Notes: generated by a model from the sequence alone, not told the origin. A stretch of 20,645 nucleotides of DNA from Ignavibacteria bacterium UBA961 (GCA_002293005.1 DBCJ01000017.1:1-20645), one strand, 5' to 3'; shown: positions 1 to 7,732, counted from the stretch's first letter. Numbers and translations: made by a program.

Positions 1-68
1 AATATCTGAAATCGACTTCTGTTCATAATACTCAGGAAGTTATATATAAAGCCAATAGTTAGTTGGTA

Positions 69-494
69 TCATGAACACACATAATTCTTTTTCATGTGAG
101 AAAGACTCGCTTTGCATAGTTTTTTCAGCACATTCACATCTATATCCGCAAGTTTCTTCACATAGATACAGGCTTTGGCCATTTTGTAATTACCCAATTT
201 CTCAAGCAATTCAGGATTGTCATTTCCCGGTGCATTCACATAGAGTGAGAATGCCGCTTTGCGTGGAGAGAATCCGATGATGAAGAATTCGCCGGAATGT
301 CCGCTGTCTGTTGTGTATTGATATGTACCGAATCCAATCATGGTCGGACCCCACATCTTGGGTTCATAGCCGGACCATTCTTTCATAAGTTCCAGCAATT
401 TCAAACTATCTTCTTTCTTTTGCTCATTCTCAACATATGAATGAATGAAATCAATTGGATCGATTGCGGTTTCTGTTGTTTTGTTTTTTGCCAT
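69..494 (-). CDS. DUF1801-type (YdhG-like) small protein
   Basis: A 141-residue soluble protein starting MAKNKTTETAIDP. The core, with residues EWSGYEPKMWGPTMIGFG followed by a beta-rich part containing GFSPRKAAFSLYV and a C-terminal helix pair, has the look of the DUF1801/YdhG fold (related to frataxin-like iron-binding folds). The biochemical role of this family is not established. I chose the ATG at 494 although the reading frame stays open to about 662, because the upstream part reads straight through intergenic palindromic repeats and does not look like protein (it begins MSPRWGYCSSSEAETK). No Shine-Dalgarno sequence is visible. It is a single gene, separated from the next minus-strand gene by a 350-bp repeat-filled gap. 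The family call is from memory of the motif pattern; the gene itself is secure. Confidence 0.75.
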   Translation of the reverse strand: MAKNKTTETAIDPIDFIHSYVENEQKKEDSLKLLELMKEWSGYEPKMWGPTMIGFGTYQYTTDSGHSGEFFIIGFSPRKAAFSLYVNAPGNDNPELLEKLGNYKMAKACIYVKKLADIDVNVLKKLCKASLSHMKKNYVCS

Positions 495-581
495 GATGAT
501 GAATAAATATGATACGGAATAACTCAACGAAGTTAATGAGATATCATAATCTCCGCAAAATCTGCGGTGAATAGATGGAAT

Positions 582-606
582 AATCTCCGCAAACATTGCG
601 GAGATT
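582..606. repeat. Perfect 11-bp inverted repeat
   Basis: AATCTCCGCAA, loop ACA, TTGCGGAGATT. A second AATCTCCGCAAA copy starts at 548, 34 bp upstream, followed by a weaker CCGCA/TGCGG hairpin. On the minus strand it lies about 90-110 nt before the DUF1801-type start codon, so it would be in or near that gene's leader. It could be a protein-binding palindrome or an RNA hairpin; the sequence alone does not decide. Confidence 0.75.
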
Positions 607-616
607 GAAGAGCATT

Positions 617-642
617 TCGTCTCGGCTTCGCTCGACGAGCAG
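617..642. repeat. 26-nt dispersed repeat, copy 1 of 3
   Basis: Core CTCGGCTTCGCTCGACGAG preceded by TCGT and followed by CAG. The identical 26 nt occur at 8647-8672 and 11164-11189 in the same orientation. The ends TCGTC/GACGA can pair, giving an imperfect hairpin. Confidence 0.85.
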
Positions 643-735
643 TAGCCCCATCGGGGCGACATTCAACAAGAGTCCCAGCCCGCCCTGAATTTCGAGCAGG
701 GTCGAGAAACACCCCTCGTCCAAGGGAATATGTAA

Positions 736-785
736 TAGCCTCGTAGAGGCGACATCACAATAGCCCCAGCGGGGCGGTATCATAA
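736..785. repeat. Tandem pair of 25-nt palindromic units
   Basis: Two abutting 25-nt units of the pattern TAG-stem-NNN-stem-CGACATCACAA. The first has stem GCCTC/GAGGC with loop GTA, the second GCCCC/GGGGC with loop AGC. Both halves of the stem differ together while the flanks stay alike. Related units lie at 643-660, 8475-8500, 8501-8526, and in reverse orientation around 8561-8576 and 8582-8601. Confidence 0.8.
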
Positions 786-844
786 TAAGAGTCGCACCCC
801 GGCCTAAAGGCCACCCCTCATCTGAGGGGAATAAGATCATAGTT

Positions 845-2560
845 TCATTTTCTAGCAACAAACCATGCTTTCTTCAGCACAACTCTCGCAAGACCATCAA
901 GCGGATATCCGCGTACCCATGGTTGGAGAAGGCGATAGTGATTTTCATAAAAGAGCATTGTGGCGGGTGCATCGGTGATGGCCATGGATTCAGCTTTGCG
1001 ATACAATTCCATGCGTTTTGCCTCATCATTTTCTGCCATGGCTTGCGCGAATAATGCTGTTGCTTCCAAGTTTTTATAGCGGGTGCTATTTGGATAGCTT
1101 GGCTCGCTCAAGGAATTGGGAACGAGCGCGCCATCGAGAAGATTGATATAATTTTCAGGATCAGGATAATCACCATACCAGCGAGTGCCCCACATCGCAA
1201 GTTTTCCTTCTTCGGCCAATTGCAGGAATTCAGAGAACTGAATTGTTTGGATTTGCAATTCAATACCGAGATTCGATTTAATCATCGAACGAACTGCTTC
1301 GGCAACTTGTACGAGTCGTGGCTCGGGATAAATATGGAATGTGACTTTTGGAAAATTCTTTCCATTCGGATACCCGGCTTTAGCAAGAAGTTCACGCGCT
1401 TTTTGAATATTGAGATCGAATCCCGGAATATTCTTGATATCATAATTCTTGAATACTGGCGGAGTGATGCCATGAAGCGCAGGACCATAGGGCGCATCTT
1501 TCAATACATATTTTACGATATTTTTTCTATCAATCGCATAGCTGAATGCACGGCGCACATCGGGATTGTCAAATGGCGCTTTGATGCAAAGATAATCTAT
1601 GAACCATGTCAGCAAAGCCGGTGTGGACTGCAATTGAAATTGATCATATGGTGCTTTGGCTGTCTTGTTTTTCGTGTCAACGATGTCTTCAAAGAACTCA
1701 GTCGGTAAAGTGAAACATTCATCCAAATTCCCATCGGTGAATTCCTTCAATTGCAATTTGTCATCCTTGATGAATGTGAACACAAGCGAATCCAAATAGG
1801 GAAGCTTATTTCCAACTTCATCCTTTTGCCAATAGTTTGGATTCTTGCGGAATGTCATGGAAATGTCGGGTCGCCATTCCACAAACATGAACGGTCCGGT
1901 GCCAACGGGATTCTGGAAAAAGTCACGACCATATTTCTCAACGGCTTCTTTGGGTACAATACATCCGAGTGAATTTGCCAGAAGCAACAAGAATGGAGAA
2001 TAAGCGCGTGTGAGACGAATCTTCAAGGTGGTATCATCAGTGGCTTGAATACCTTCAATCGTGCTCACCGGTTTATCAGCCAAGCGTGCATCATAAAATG
2101 CATTCGCACCAATTACTTTATCCTTGAATGCCCAATAATGTACGGTGCGTGATTTGGGATCGCATGCGCGGACAAGTGAATATTCCACATCTTTGGCCGA
2201 CATTATCCGACCCTTTCCATTCGGGAAACATGCATTGTCATGAAATCTCATGTCCGAGCGGATATGGAATATATATTCTTTTCCATCTTCGGAAATTTCC
2301 CAGGAACTCGCCGCTTCGGGAATCACGCCCAAACTTGAATCAAATGAAATCAAGCGATCATATACCTGCAATGCGATATCATCTGCGAGCTTGCTGTTGA
2401 TGATTACGGGATCAAGTCCATTCGGATTTCCGCGAATCATATTGATGCGAAATACACCCCCATAATTTTTACCGCCCTTTGCGGAAGTGAGAGTAATCGT
2501 TTCTTCTTTGCCACATCCAATCAAACCAAGGATGAGGACGATGAGGAGAATATGATGCAT
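845..2560 (-). CDS. Peptide-type ABC transporter substrate-binding lipoprotein
   Basis: A 571-residue solute-binding protein of the SBP_bac_5 family (OppA/DppA/NikA-like), which captures oligopeptides or similar ligands for an ABC importer. The N-terminus has a short hydrophobic stretch ending in lipobox LIGC with the lipidated Cys at residue 16. Family features include the N-terminal LDPVIINS segment, EDGKEYIFHIRSDMRFHD, NPVGTGPFMFVEW, AFSYAIDRKNIV, and YGDYPDPENYIN near the C-terminus; the length is normal for the family. ATG 2560 is the first start after an in-frame stop, and that stop is the TAA of the upstream gene 12 bp away. The only ribosome-binding hint is a weak GGAAA. No permease or ATPase genes are present in the window, so the partner transporter must be elsewhere, or the protein may act as a sensor or chaperone. 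Ligand unknown. Confidence 0.93.
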   Translation of the reverse strand: MHHILLIVLILGLIGCGKEETITLTSAKGGKNYGGVFRINMIRGNPNGLDPVIINSKLADDIALQVYDRLISFDSSLGVIPEAASSWEISEDGKEYIFHIRSDMRFHDNACFPNGKGRIMSAKDVEYSLVRACDPKSRTVHYWAFKDKVIGANAFYDARLADKPVSTIEGIQATDDTTLKIRLTRAYSPFLLLLANSLGCIVPKEAVEKYGRDFFQNPVGTGPFMFVEWRPDISMTFRKNPNYWQKDEVGNKLPYLDSLVFTFIKDDKLQLKEFTDGNLDECFTLPTEFFEDIVDTKNKTAKAPYDQFQLQSTPALLTWFIDYLCIKAPFDNPDVRRAFSYAIDRKNIVKYVLKDAPYGPALHGITPPVFKNYDIKNIPGFDLNIQKARELLAKAGYPNGKNFPKVTFHIYPEPRLVQVAEAVRSMIKSNLGIELQIQTIQFSEFLQLAEEGKLAMWGTRWYGDYPDPENYINLLDGALVPNSLSEPSYPNSTRYKNLEATALFAQAMAENDEAKRMELYRKAESMAITDAPATMLFYENHYRLLQPWVRGYPLDGLARVVLKKAWFVARK

Positions 2561-2572
2561 GATGTTTCCAAA

Positions 2573-3523
2573 TTATCGTTTGCGATGTGGATACCAATGT
2601 GTTTCTGCGTCGGGATCGACGGGTTGTGGTGCTACTTTGAGCTGTAAATCAGGAAATAGTTTTGTTTTGAAACCTTCAAAATCTCTTGCCCATTCCTTGT
2701 GATTATACACACAAACCGCCAGACATGCCGAGCAATAATGATCTTTTGCAAAATACGGAAAACAGCGTCCTGTATCGACCATATACCGATCATTTCCCAA
2801 ATGATCTTTGCCTGCCTCGCTTGAGCGTTCATCGGGAATGGCATCGGCAGGACAATATATCCTGCAAGCTTTGCATGTATCACAAAACTTGGCAATGCCC
2901 GCATCAATAGGTGCATCTATGGCAAGTGGCATATCGGTGATCACGCTGCCAAGCCGAAAGAGTGGACCCATCGTTGGATGGATGATGGAGCCATGCCTAC
3001 CCAATTCTCCGAATCCTGCTTTGAGCGCAAGTGGTACATGCAATACATCGCTGTCGCCAATCGGATGTTCAACAGTGCATGCATAACCGAGCGATCGAAT
3101 TTGATCCGCAAGGGCGATCACGATTTCTCCAAGCGTGAAATAAATGCGCAGACATTCAATTGCGGAGCGCTCATTTGGTACACCCTGAAATTCTCGCCAG
3201 AGCATTTTTTGTCCGACCACGATTGCAAATGGATCAAGAATCACGCGTCCTTTATACACATCACTTGGTTCGATCATCGCAATGCCCACTTCATCTGCAC
3301 CTAATGAGCGGGCTGAATTCTTGACAAATTGCGATGCTTCTTGATTGGATGCAAATAGTGTCTTTTGAGGATTCACTTCGCCGGTGAATCGAGGATATTG
3401 ATATTCACGGATTTGCTTCAAATACTCATCTACTTCAGCGATATGTATGCTGCGACCTCCAACGGAGGCATACCATGCATCCCATTGAAATGCTATCGGC
3501 GATGTGGATGAACCCTGAATCAT
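2573..3523 (-). CDS. Reductive-dehalogenase-like two-[4Fe-4S] protein
   Basis: A 316-residue, probably cytoplasmic protein. The N-terminal half contains NSARSLGADEVGIAMIEP and a segment around GYACTVEHPIGDSDVLH. Next comes GFGELGRHGS (171-180) and MGPLFRLGSVITDMPL, which match the corrinoid-binding core of reductive dehalogenases (RdhA) better than epoxyqueuosine reductase QueG. Two ferredoxin-type cluster motifs follow: C214-x2-C217-x2-C220-x3-C224-P and C254-x9-C264-x2-C267-x3-C271, enough for two [4Fe-4S] clusters. It lacks the Tat signal of respiratory RdhA and the HEAT-repeat tail of QueG, and is shorter than typical RdhA. The start is 3 bp after the copA stop, so translation is probably coupled. 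Substrate unknown; true dehalogenation is not implied. Alternatives are a divergent QueG or another cobalamin/Fe-S reductase. Confidence 0.8.
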   Translation of the reverse strand: MIQGSSTSPIAFQWDAWYASVGGRSIHIAEVDEYLKQIREYQYPRFTGEVNPQKTLFASNQEASQFVKNSARSLGADEVGIAMIEPSDVYKGRVILDPFAIVVGQKMLWREFQGVPNERSAIECLRIYFTLGEIVIALADQIRSLGYACTVEHPIGDSDVLHVPLALKAGFGELGRHGSIIHPTMGPLFRLGSVITDMPLAIDAPIDAGIAKFCDTCKACRIYCPADAIPDERSSEAGKDHLGNDRYMVDTGRCFPYFAKDHYCSACLAVCVYNHKEWARDFEGFKTKLFPDLQLKVAPQPVDPDAETHWYPHRKR

Positions 3524-3526
3524 GAT

Positions 3527-5704
3527 TTACTTGAGTGTTGATAAACGCAATGAATTACTAATCACACTGACCGAACTGAATGCCATGGCACCTGCGGCAA
3601 ACATCGGATTCAATAATCCGAAAGCTGCAAGTGGTATGCCGATGATATTGAAAATAAATGCCCAAAAGAAATTTTGCTTGATGATGCGCATGGTATTTCT
3701 TGAAAGTCGAATTGCAGTGATCACTGAATGCAAGTCGGAATTCATTATGGTGATGTCTGCAGTGTTCATCGCAATGTCTGTTCCACTTCCCATCGCGATT
3801 CCAAGATGTGCTTGCGCAAGAGCGGGTGCATCATTGATGCCATCTCCGATCATTGCGAGACGATGTCCAGCTTTTTGCAATCCGGAAATCTTCTCCAATT
3901 TCTCATGCGGAAGAAGTCCTGCATGATACTGCATTATGCCAAGCTCATTCGCAATTGATTTCACGGTTGATTCTTGATCTCCACTCAGAATCATTGTTTG
4001 TAGCAGATCATCATGCAATGTTTGGATGATTTCTTTTGATGTATCACGAATTGTATCAGCAAAAATGAATATCGCATGAGGACTACCATCAATACATAAT
4101 CCGAGCATGGATTCTCCGGATTGATATGTTTGCTTTATTGAATCAATATCTAAATGCATTCCTTCTTCAAGGATCCAATCAAGTTTACCGATCAGAATAT
4201 CATGTCCGGATACAATTCCTTTCATCCCTTTTCCGGGAAACTCTTTCACGGATTCAGCTTGTGGAATATCCTGAGACTTCTTCACAATCGATTGCGCAAA
4301 TGGATGAACGGAATATTGTTCGATGCCGGATGCATAAGACATCAAAGCATCATAAGAATATGTGGATTGCAGTATTTCTATTTCAATCAATTCCGGTTTG
4401 CCTTCTGTGAGCGTACCTGTTTTATCGAATGCGATGATGTCAATCGTACCTGCCTTTTCGAGCGCATCGGCATTGCGTATGATGATGCCGTGTTTTGCTC
4501 CTGCTCCGATGGCGACTGTGATGGCAGTCGGCGTGGCAAGACCCAATGCGCATGGACAAGCAATGAGGAGTATCGAAATTGCCGGTAAAATGCTTGCATT
4601 GAAGGTGGAATGCAGTATCACATAATACACAATGAATGTCACGATACTGATACCAAGAACACTTGGAACAAATACTGATGAAATTTTATCTGCAAGAGAT
4701 TGAATCGCTGCTTTTGACCCTTGTGCTTCTTTCACGATTGAAGTGATCTTGGATAATACGGTGTCAGCTCCGATTGCCGTGGCTTTCACTTGCATGGATG
4801 CATCGATATTGATTGTTCCGCCCGTTACGGAATCTCCGGTCTGTTTTGTTATCGGATGCGATTCACCGGTCAACATTGATTCATCGCATGTTCCGAATCC
4901 TTCGATGATGATGCCATCAATGGGAAAAGATTCACCCGGTCGAATGAGCATGATATCGCCAACAGTAATCTCTGAAGTATTGCATTCCTGAAAAGATCCA
5001 TCAGCTGATTGTCTCAGTGCTCTGGTTGATTGCAGTGAAAGTAGCGATTGTAGTGCATTGCCTGCTTTTCTTTTAGCTTTTGTTTCGAGCATCTTTCCAA
5101 GCAGAACAAGCGTGATGATGGTGGTCGTGGAATCATAATACAGATGCTGACCATGTCCTGCATGTTCACCGAATAGCAATTCAAATGTGCTATACAGCCA
5201 TGCCATTCCTGTTCCGAGTGAAACGAGTGTATTCATGTCGGAAGCGCCATGCAGAGCTAATTTCCAGGCAGGTACAAAAAATCTTTGACCTGGTATAAGG
5301 AGAACAATGAGTGATAATATGCAGAATCCGATATTCAAGAGATTCATCGGAATGGAGATTGCATTTGAGATGGGCTCCCACATCATTCCCATAGAGAGAA
5401 TAAGAACGGGAAGTGAGCAGGAAAGACTGATGAAGAAATCTCTGCGAATATCTATCTCGCGGTCGAGAAGTCTTTCCGAGACATTATCTGGTTCTTTCTT
5501 GATGATTAAATCATAACCCGATTCATGCAAAGATTGTGCGATAGATTCGAGCGAAACTTGTTCGACATCATATTCCAAATGAACGGTTTCCGCCGCAAGA
5601 TTCACGGTGGCATTGGAAACACCTCCGATTTTCTTAAGCGATTTTTCGACTCTGGCCACACATGCGGCACAAGTCATGCCTTCGACAGGAAGATTTTGAA
5701 TCAT
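3527..5704 (-). CDS. copA: Copper-type P1B ATPase (heavy-metal exporter)
   Basis: A 725-residue inner-membrane P-type ATPase that exports Cu(I) (possibly Ag(I)) using ATP. One N-terminal metal-binding domain has GMTCAAC (Cys12, Cys15). Other motifs are the actuator TGES (279-282), the transmembrane CPC site (383-385) typical of Cu(I) pumps, phosphorylation motif DKTGT with Asp427, the nucleotide-domain His-Pro at 467-468 (SVHP), and hinge GDGINDAP (620-627). The final helices carry Asn686 and Met707-x3-Ser711, which match the Cu-coordinating residues of CopA; the position usually held by Tyr before that Asn is Phe685. The start ATG overlaps the stop of the preceding small membrane gene (ATGA), so they are coupled. 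No CueR or CsoR regulator or CopZ chaperone is visible nearby. Confidence 0.96.
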   Translation of the reverse strand: MIQNLPVEGMTCAACVARVEKSLKKIGGVSNATVNLAAETVHLEYDVEQVSLESIAQSLHESGYDLIIKKEPDNVSERLLDREIDIRRDFFISLSCSLPVLILSMGMMWEPISNAISIPMNLLNIGFCILSLIVLLIPGQRFFVPAWKLALHGASDMNTLVSLGTGMAWLYSTFELLFGEHAGHGQHLYYDSTTTIITLVLLGKMLETKAKRKAGNALQSLLSLQSTRALRQSADGSFQECNTSEITVGDIMLIRPGESFPIDGIIIEGFGTCDESMLTGESHPITKQTGDSVTGGTINIDASMQVKATAIGADTVLSKITSIVKEAQGSKAAIQSLADKISSVFVPSVLGISIVTFIVYYVILHSTFNASILPAISILLIACPCALGLATPTAITVAIGAGAKHGIIIRNADALEKAGTIDIIAFDKTGTLTEGKPELIEIEILQSTYSYDALMSYASGIEQYSVHPFAQSIVKKSQDIPQAESVKEFPGKGMKGIVSGHDILIGKLDWILEEGMHLDIDSIKQTYQSGESMLGLCIDGSPHAIFIFADTIRDTSKEIIQTLHDDLLQTMILSGDQESTVKSIANELGIMQYHAGLLPHEKLEKISGLQKAGHRLAMIGDGINDAPALAQAHLGIAMGSGTDIAMNTADITIMNSDLHSVITAIRLSRNTMRIIKQNFFWAFIFNIIGIPLAAFGLLNPMFAAGAMAFSSVSVISNSLRLSTLK

Positions 5705-6084
5705 GGGAGTTCGTGGATAATCGATTGTTTTTTGTGTCGAAAATAACTCAAAAGAAATAGAATTCCGGAGAATATGAATGGGAAGGTGATGAGTGCAATC
5801 ACTTCAATACTCATCCAAACCGAATGATTCATGCGATAATTATGGGTATAAATGAAGGGACTGAGCACAATACCGATGAGAATATAGAGGATTCCTCCGA
5901 TCAATTCCCATTTCCAAGCGATGGCGAGGATGATTGTTAGGACGAATGAGGGAATCATGTGGATCAGAAATGCAAGAATCTGCTCCCCAAGTGTTCCATG
6001 ATCAAATGAATCAAGAGCAAAGAGACTGACAAATGCTATTGCCAAAATACTAAGTATGCGTGGCAGAAGAGGGAGGAGCTTCAT
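5701..6084 (-). CDS. Small four-helix membrane protein, function unknown
   Basis: 127 residues with about four predicted transmembrane segments (roughly 7-24, 34-52, 58-76 and 90-114) and a basic C-terminal tail FRHKKQS. It contains AIAWKWELIGGILYILIG, a pattern I associate with small uncharacterised Bacteroidota membrane proteins. There is no metal-binding Cys or His cluster to tie it to copper. Its stop codon overlaps the copA start by 4 bp (ATGA), and it begins 12 bp after the stop of the T9SS cargo gene, so co-transcription with both is likely. That coupling is the only hint of a role: it could support the ATPase or simply ride in the operon. No strong Shine-Dalgarno sequence; the ATG at 6084 gives a natural signal-like first helix. 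Confidence 0.85.
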   Translation of the reverse strand: MKLLPLLPRILSILAIAFVSLFALDSFDHGTLGEQILAFLIHMIPSFVLTIILAIAWKWELIGGILYILIGIVLSPFIYTHNYRMNHSVWMSIEVIALITFPFIFSGILFLLSYFRHKKQSIIHELP

Positions 6085-6096
6085 GAGTGATTAACA

Positions 6097-7704
6097 TTAT
6101 TGTTGAATAAGTTTCTTCGTGACATAATGTACATCATCAAAAATCATGGTGATAAGAATTGGTCCTGAGACATCTATTTCATCTACGGTAAATGTGAATG
6201 AATGACCGCCCGCAGGAAATGTCTGCTTATTTACTTTATGAATGATTTTTCCAACTTCATTAGTAATGATATATGAAATGCTTGAAGCATGTTCCAGATT
6301 GAAGGAGATATTCAAATTCTTCGTAAATGGATTTGGGAAAATGGTGATATCATGAGGATTCTTGCCATCAATTTCAGATTCATTGATTGAAACGGATGAA
6401 GCTGTTAGCCAAACTTCATAAATGGTATTATCAGCTCCCGTAGTACTTGTCTGATTGCTTGAAAATGGGTTTAAACTTGGACTATTGATACCGCCAAAAA
6501 TATGACCAATCATGAATGCCGGTTCTTGTATATCACTTAGTCTGATTACTTCATTTGAGTAAGCTGGTAGATTTCTATTCTGTATGAATTCTGCGCTTGC
6601 GCCCTTCAGTGATGGCATCTCGATTGGCAATTGATATTCCGTGAGTTCGCCATTTCCATTTCTTGTGACCCTGCTGATTGTTTTCACAAAAGGTACCAAA
6701 TCATCTTTGATCAAGGTTCCATTTTGATAAAAGTATTGACTCAATCCTCCAAAGAAAAGGGAATGCATGGCATTATGGACGGAATCATACATGCTTGCTG
6801 TGGCAGAATGATAATTACTCAGATATTGATTGAATTGTGTTCTTGGAGTGTACCCATCCTTTGTAATATCAACAGGATAGAGAAAGGGAAGATCTGCTTG
6901 TAACTGAAATACACCCGATGAAATTGTGAGTCCTTCCTCTCCATTTGGAAATATCTGAGGTAATAAATTATAGTCTCTTCTATGTAAATGAACTGGATCC
7001 GTGATGGCAGAGTAATTGGAATAACTCAATTGATTACCGGAATTATCGATGGTAAACTTTCTGATTTGATTAGTGTATTCTTGTCTGAATGTTGGATTTC
7101 CCATGGGATTATATCTGCCATCAAAGCGATGTCCTCCAACCAAATAATATATGCCATTCAATTTTTCCAAATGTCCACCCGTGACGGCGAAAACATCACT
7201 CTTGATCTGTTTGAAGAAGGATTGAATCGGTTTTTTGGATTCAATAGCATCAATCAAACCACTAACATTGATGGAGATTGCATTCGGATAGGTGACATGA
7301 TCATTTGCAGATTGAGAAAAACCATAGCCGCCAATGATGTATAAAGTATCAACATCCTGATGGAAATTCATATTCGTTGATTGTAATTGTTCTTTGATTC
7401 CTGTTGGAAGATCATTGACTGTGTGAGAGGTGAATCGTTTATTCGCAATATCCACAATATAGATATCGTTATTGCTTTGATTCGCAGGAAATGAATTGAA
7501 GGGCTGGCGTGCATGTAAGCCATCTTTTCTACCACCGATGATAATCCATTTCCCATTATGCTGAGCATGCGAATAAGAGTGCAAACCGGGTAAATTCGCA
7601 ATTGTAATCGGGTTTAAGGAGAGTTGATAATTGAAATTTGACTGAGATTGTACTTCAACAATGATAAGTACAAAAGTGATGATGAGCGTAAGAAACTGTA
7701 GCAT
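6097..7704 (-). CDS. Secreted kelch-like protein with T9SS type A sorting domain
   Basis: 535 residues. A signal peptide of about 20 residues leads to a beta-propeller-like body with repeated kelch-style Gly-Gly strands: WIIIGG (53-58), LYIIGG (121-126), YYLVGG (186-191), LFFGG (316-320) and GHIFGG (400-405). From about residue 452 comes a C-terminal domain of the T9SS type A sorting family: ITIFPNPF with the PNP signature at 457-459, then SYIITNEVGKIIHK and the terminal strand YVTKKLIQQ. Such domains direct export across the outer membrane by the type IX system and are then usually removed with anchoring at the surface. Binding partner or enzyme activity unknown; no catalytic residues recognised. 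It is the first gene of the probable five-gene run ending at 845, with a candidate promoter at 7733-7740. Confidence 0.88.
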   Translation of the reverse strand: MLQFLTLIITFVLIIVEVQSQSNFNYQLSLNPITIANLPGLHSYSHAQHNGKWIIIGGRKDGLHARQPFNSFPANQSNNDIYIVDIANKRFTSHTVNDLPTGIKEQLQSTNMNFHQDVDTLYIIGGYGFSQSANDHVTYPNAISINVSGLIDAIESKKPIQSFFKQIKSDVFAVTGGHLEKLNGIYYLVGGHRFDGRYNPMGNPTFRQEYTNQIRKFTIDNSGNQLSYSNYSAITDPVHLHRRDYNLLPQIFPNGEEGLTISSGVFQLQADLPFLYPVDITKDGYTPRTQFNQYLSNYHSATASMYDSVHNAMHSLFFGGLSQYFYQNGTLIKDDLVPFVKTISRVTRNGNGELTEYQLPIEMPSLKGASAEFIQNRNLPAYSNEVIRLSDIQEPAFMIGHIFGGINSPSLNPFSSNQTSTTGADNTIYEVWLTASSVSINESEIDGKNPHDITIFPNPFTKNLNISFNLEHASSISYIITNEVGKIIHKVNKQTFPAGGHSFTFTVDEIDVSGPILITMIFDDVHYVTKKLIQQ

Positions 7705-7732
7705 GATCTTCCCATTTGTATAAAGTGCTACA

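Larger units (their letters stand above)
495..844. repeat. Intergenic palindromic repeat cluster A
   Basis: A 350-bp gap without a credible gene, packed with short inverted repeats. In order: CCGCA/TGCGG (553-567); a perfect 11-bp stem with 3-nt loop (582-606); a 26-nt element (617-642) also found at 8647 and 11164; GCCCC-ATC-GGGGC (645-657); GCCTC-GTA-GAGGC (738-750); GCCCC-AGC-GGGGC (763-775); GGCC-TAAA-GGCC (801-812); and CCCCTC-ATCT-GAGGGG (814-829). The units at 736-760 and 761-785 are 25 nt each and directly abutting. The 105-codon open frame across this gap on the minus strand is built from the repeats and is not called a gene. The hairpins lie just downstream of the binding-protein gene that ends at 845 and could help terminate it or protect its mRNA, but there is no U-tract. 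Confidence 0.85.

Noticed and set aside
495..662. N-terminal extension of the DUF1801-type protein upstream of residue Met at 494
   Set aside because: The extension is encoded by palindromic repeats shared with other intergenic gaps and shows no protein-like conservation pattern.
736..785. Possible CRISPR array in the tandem 25-nt units
   Set aside because: Units abut directly, with no unique spacers of regular length, and no cas genes are present.
814..829. Intrinsic terminator for the binding-protein gene
   Set aside because: The hairpin is good (CCCCTC-ATCT-GAGGGG) but no T-tract follows it on the minus strand, so it is kept only as part of the repeat cluster.
1220..1708. 162-codon plus-strand frame within the binding-protein gene
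   Set aside because: Antisense to a full-length, clearly conserved gene; no domain seen.
2573..3523. Calling the Fe-S protein QueG
   Set aside because: The core motif is closer to RdhA, the typical QueG CxxC arrangement and C-terminal HEAT repeats are not seen, and the first half does not show a clear DUF1730 pattern.
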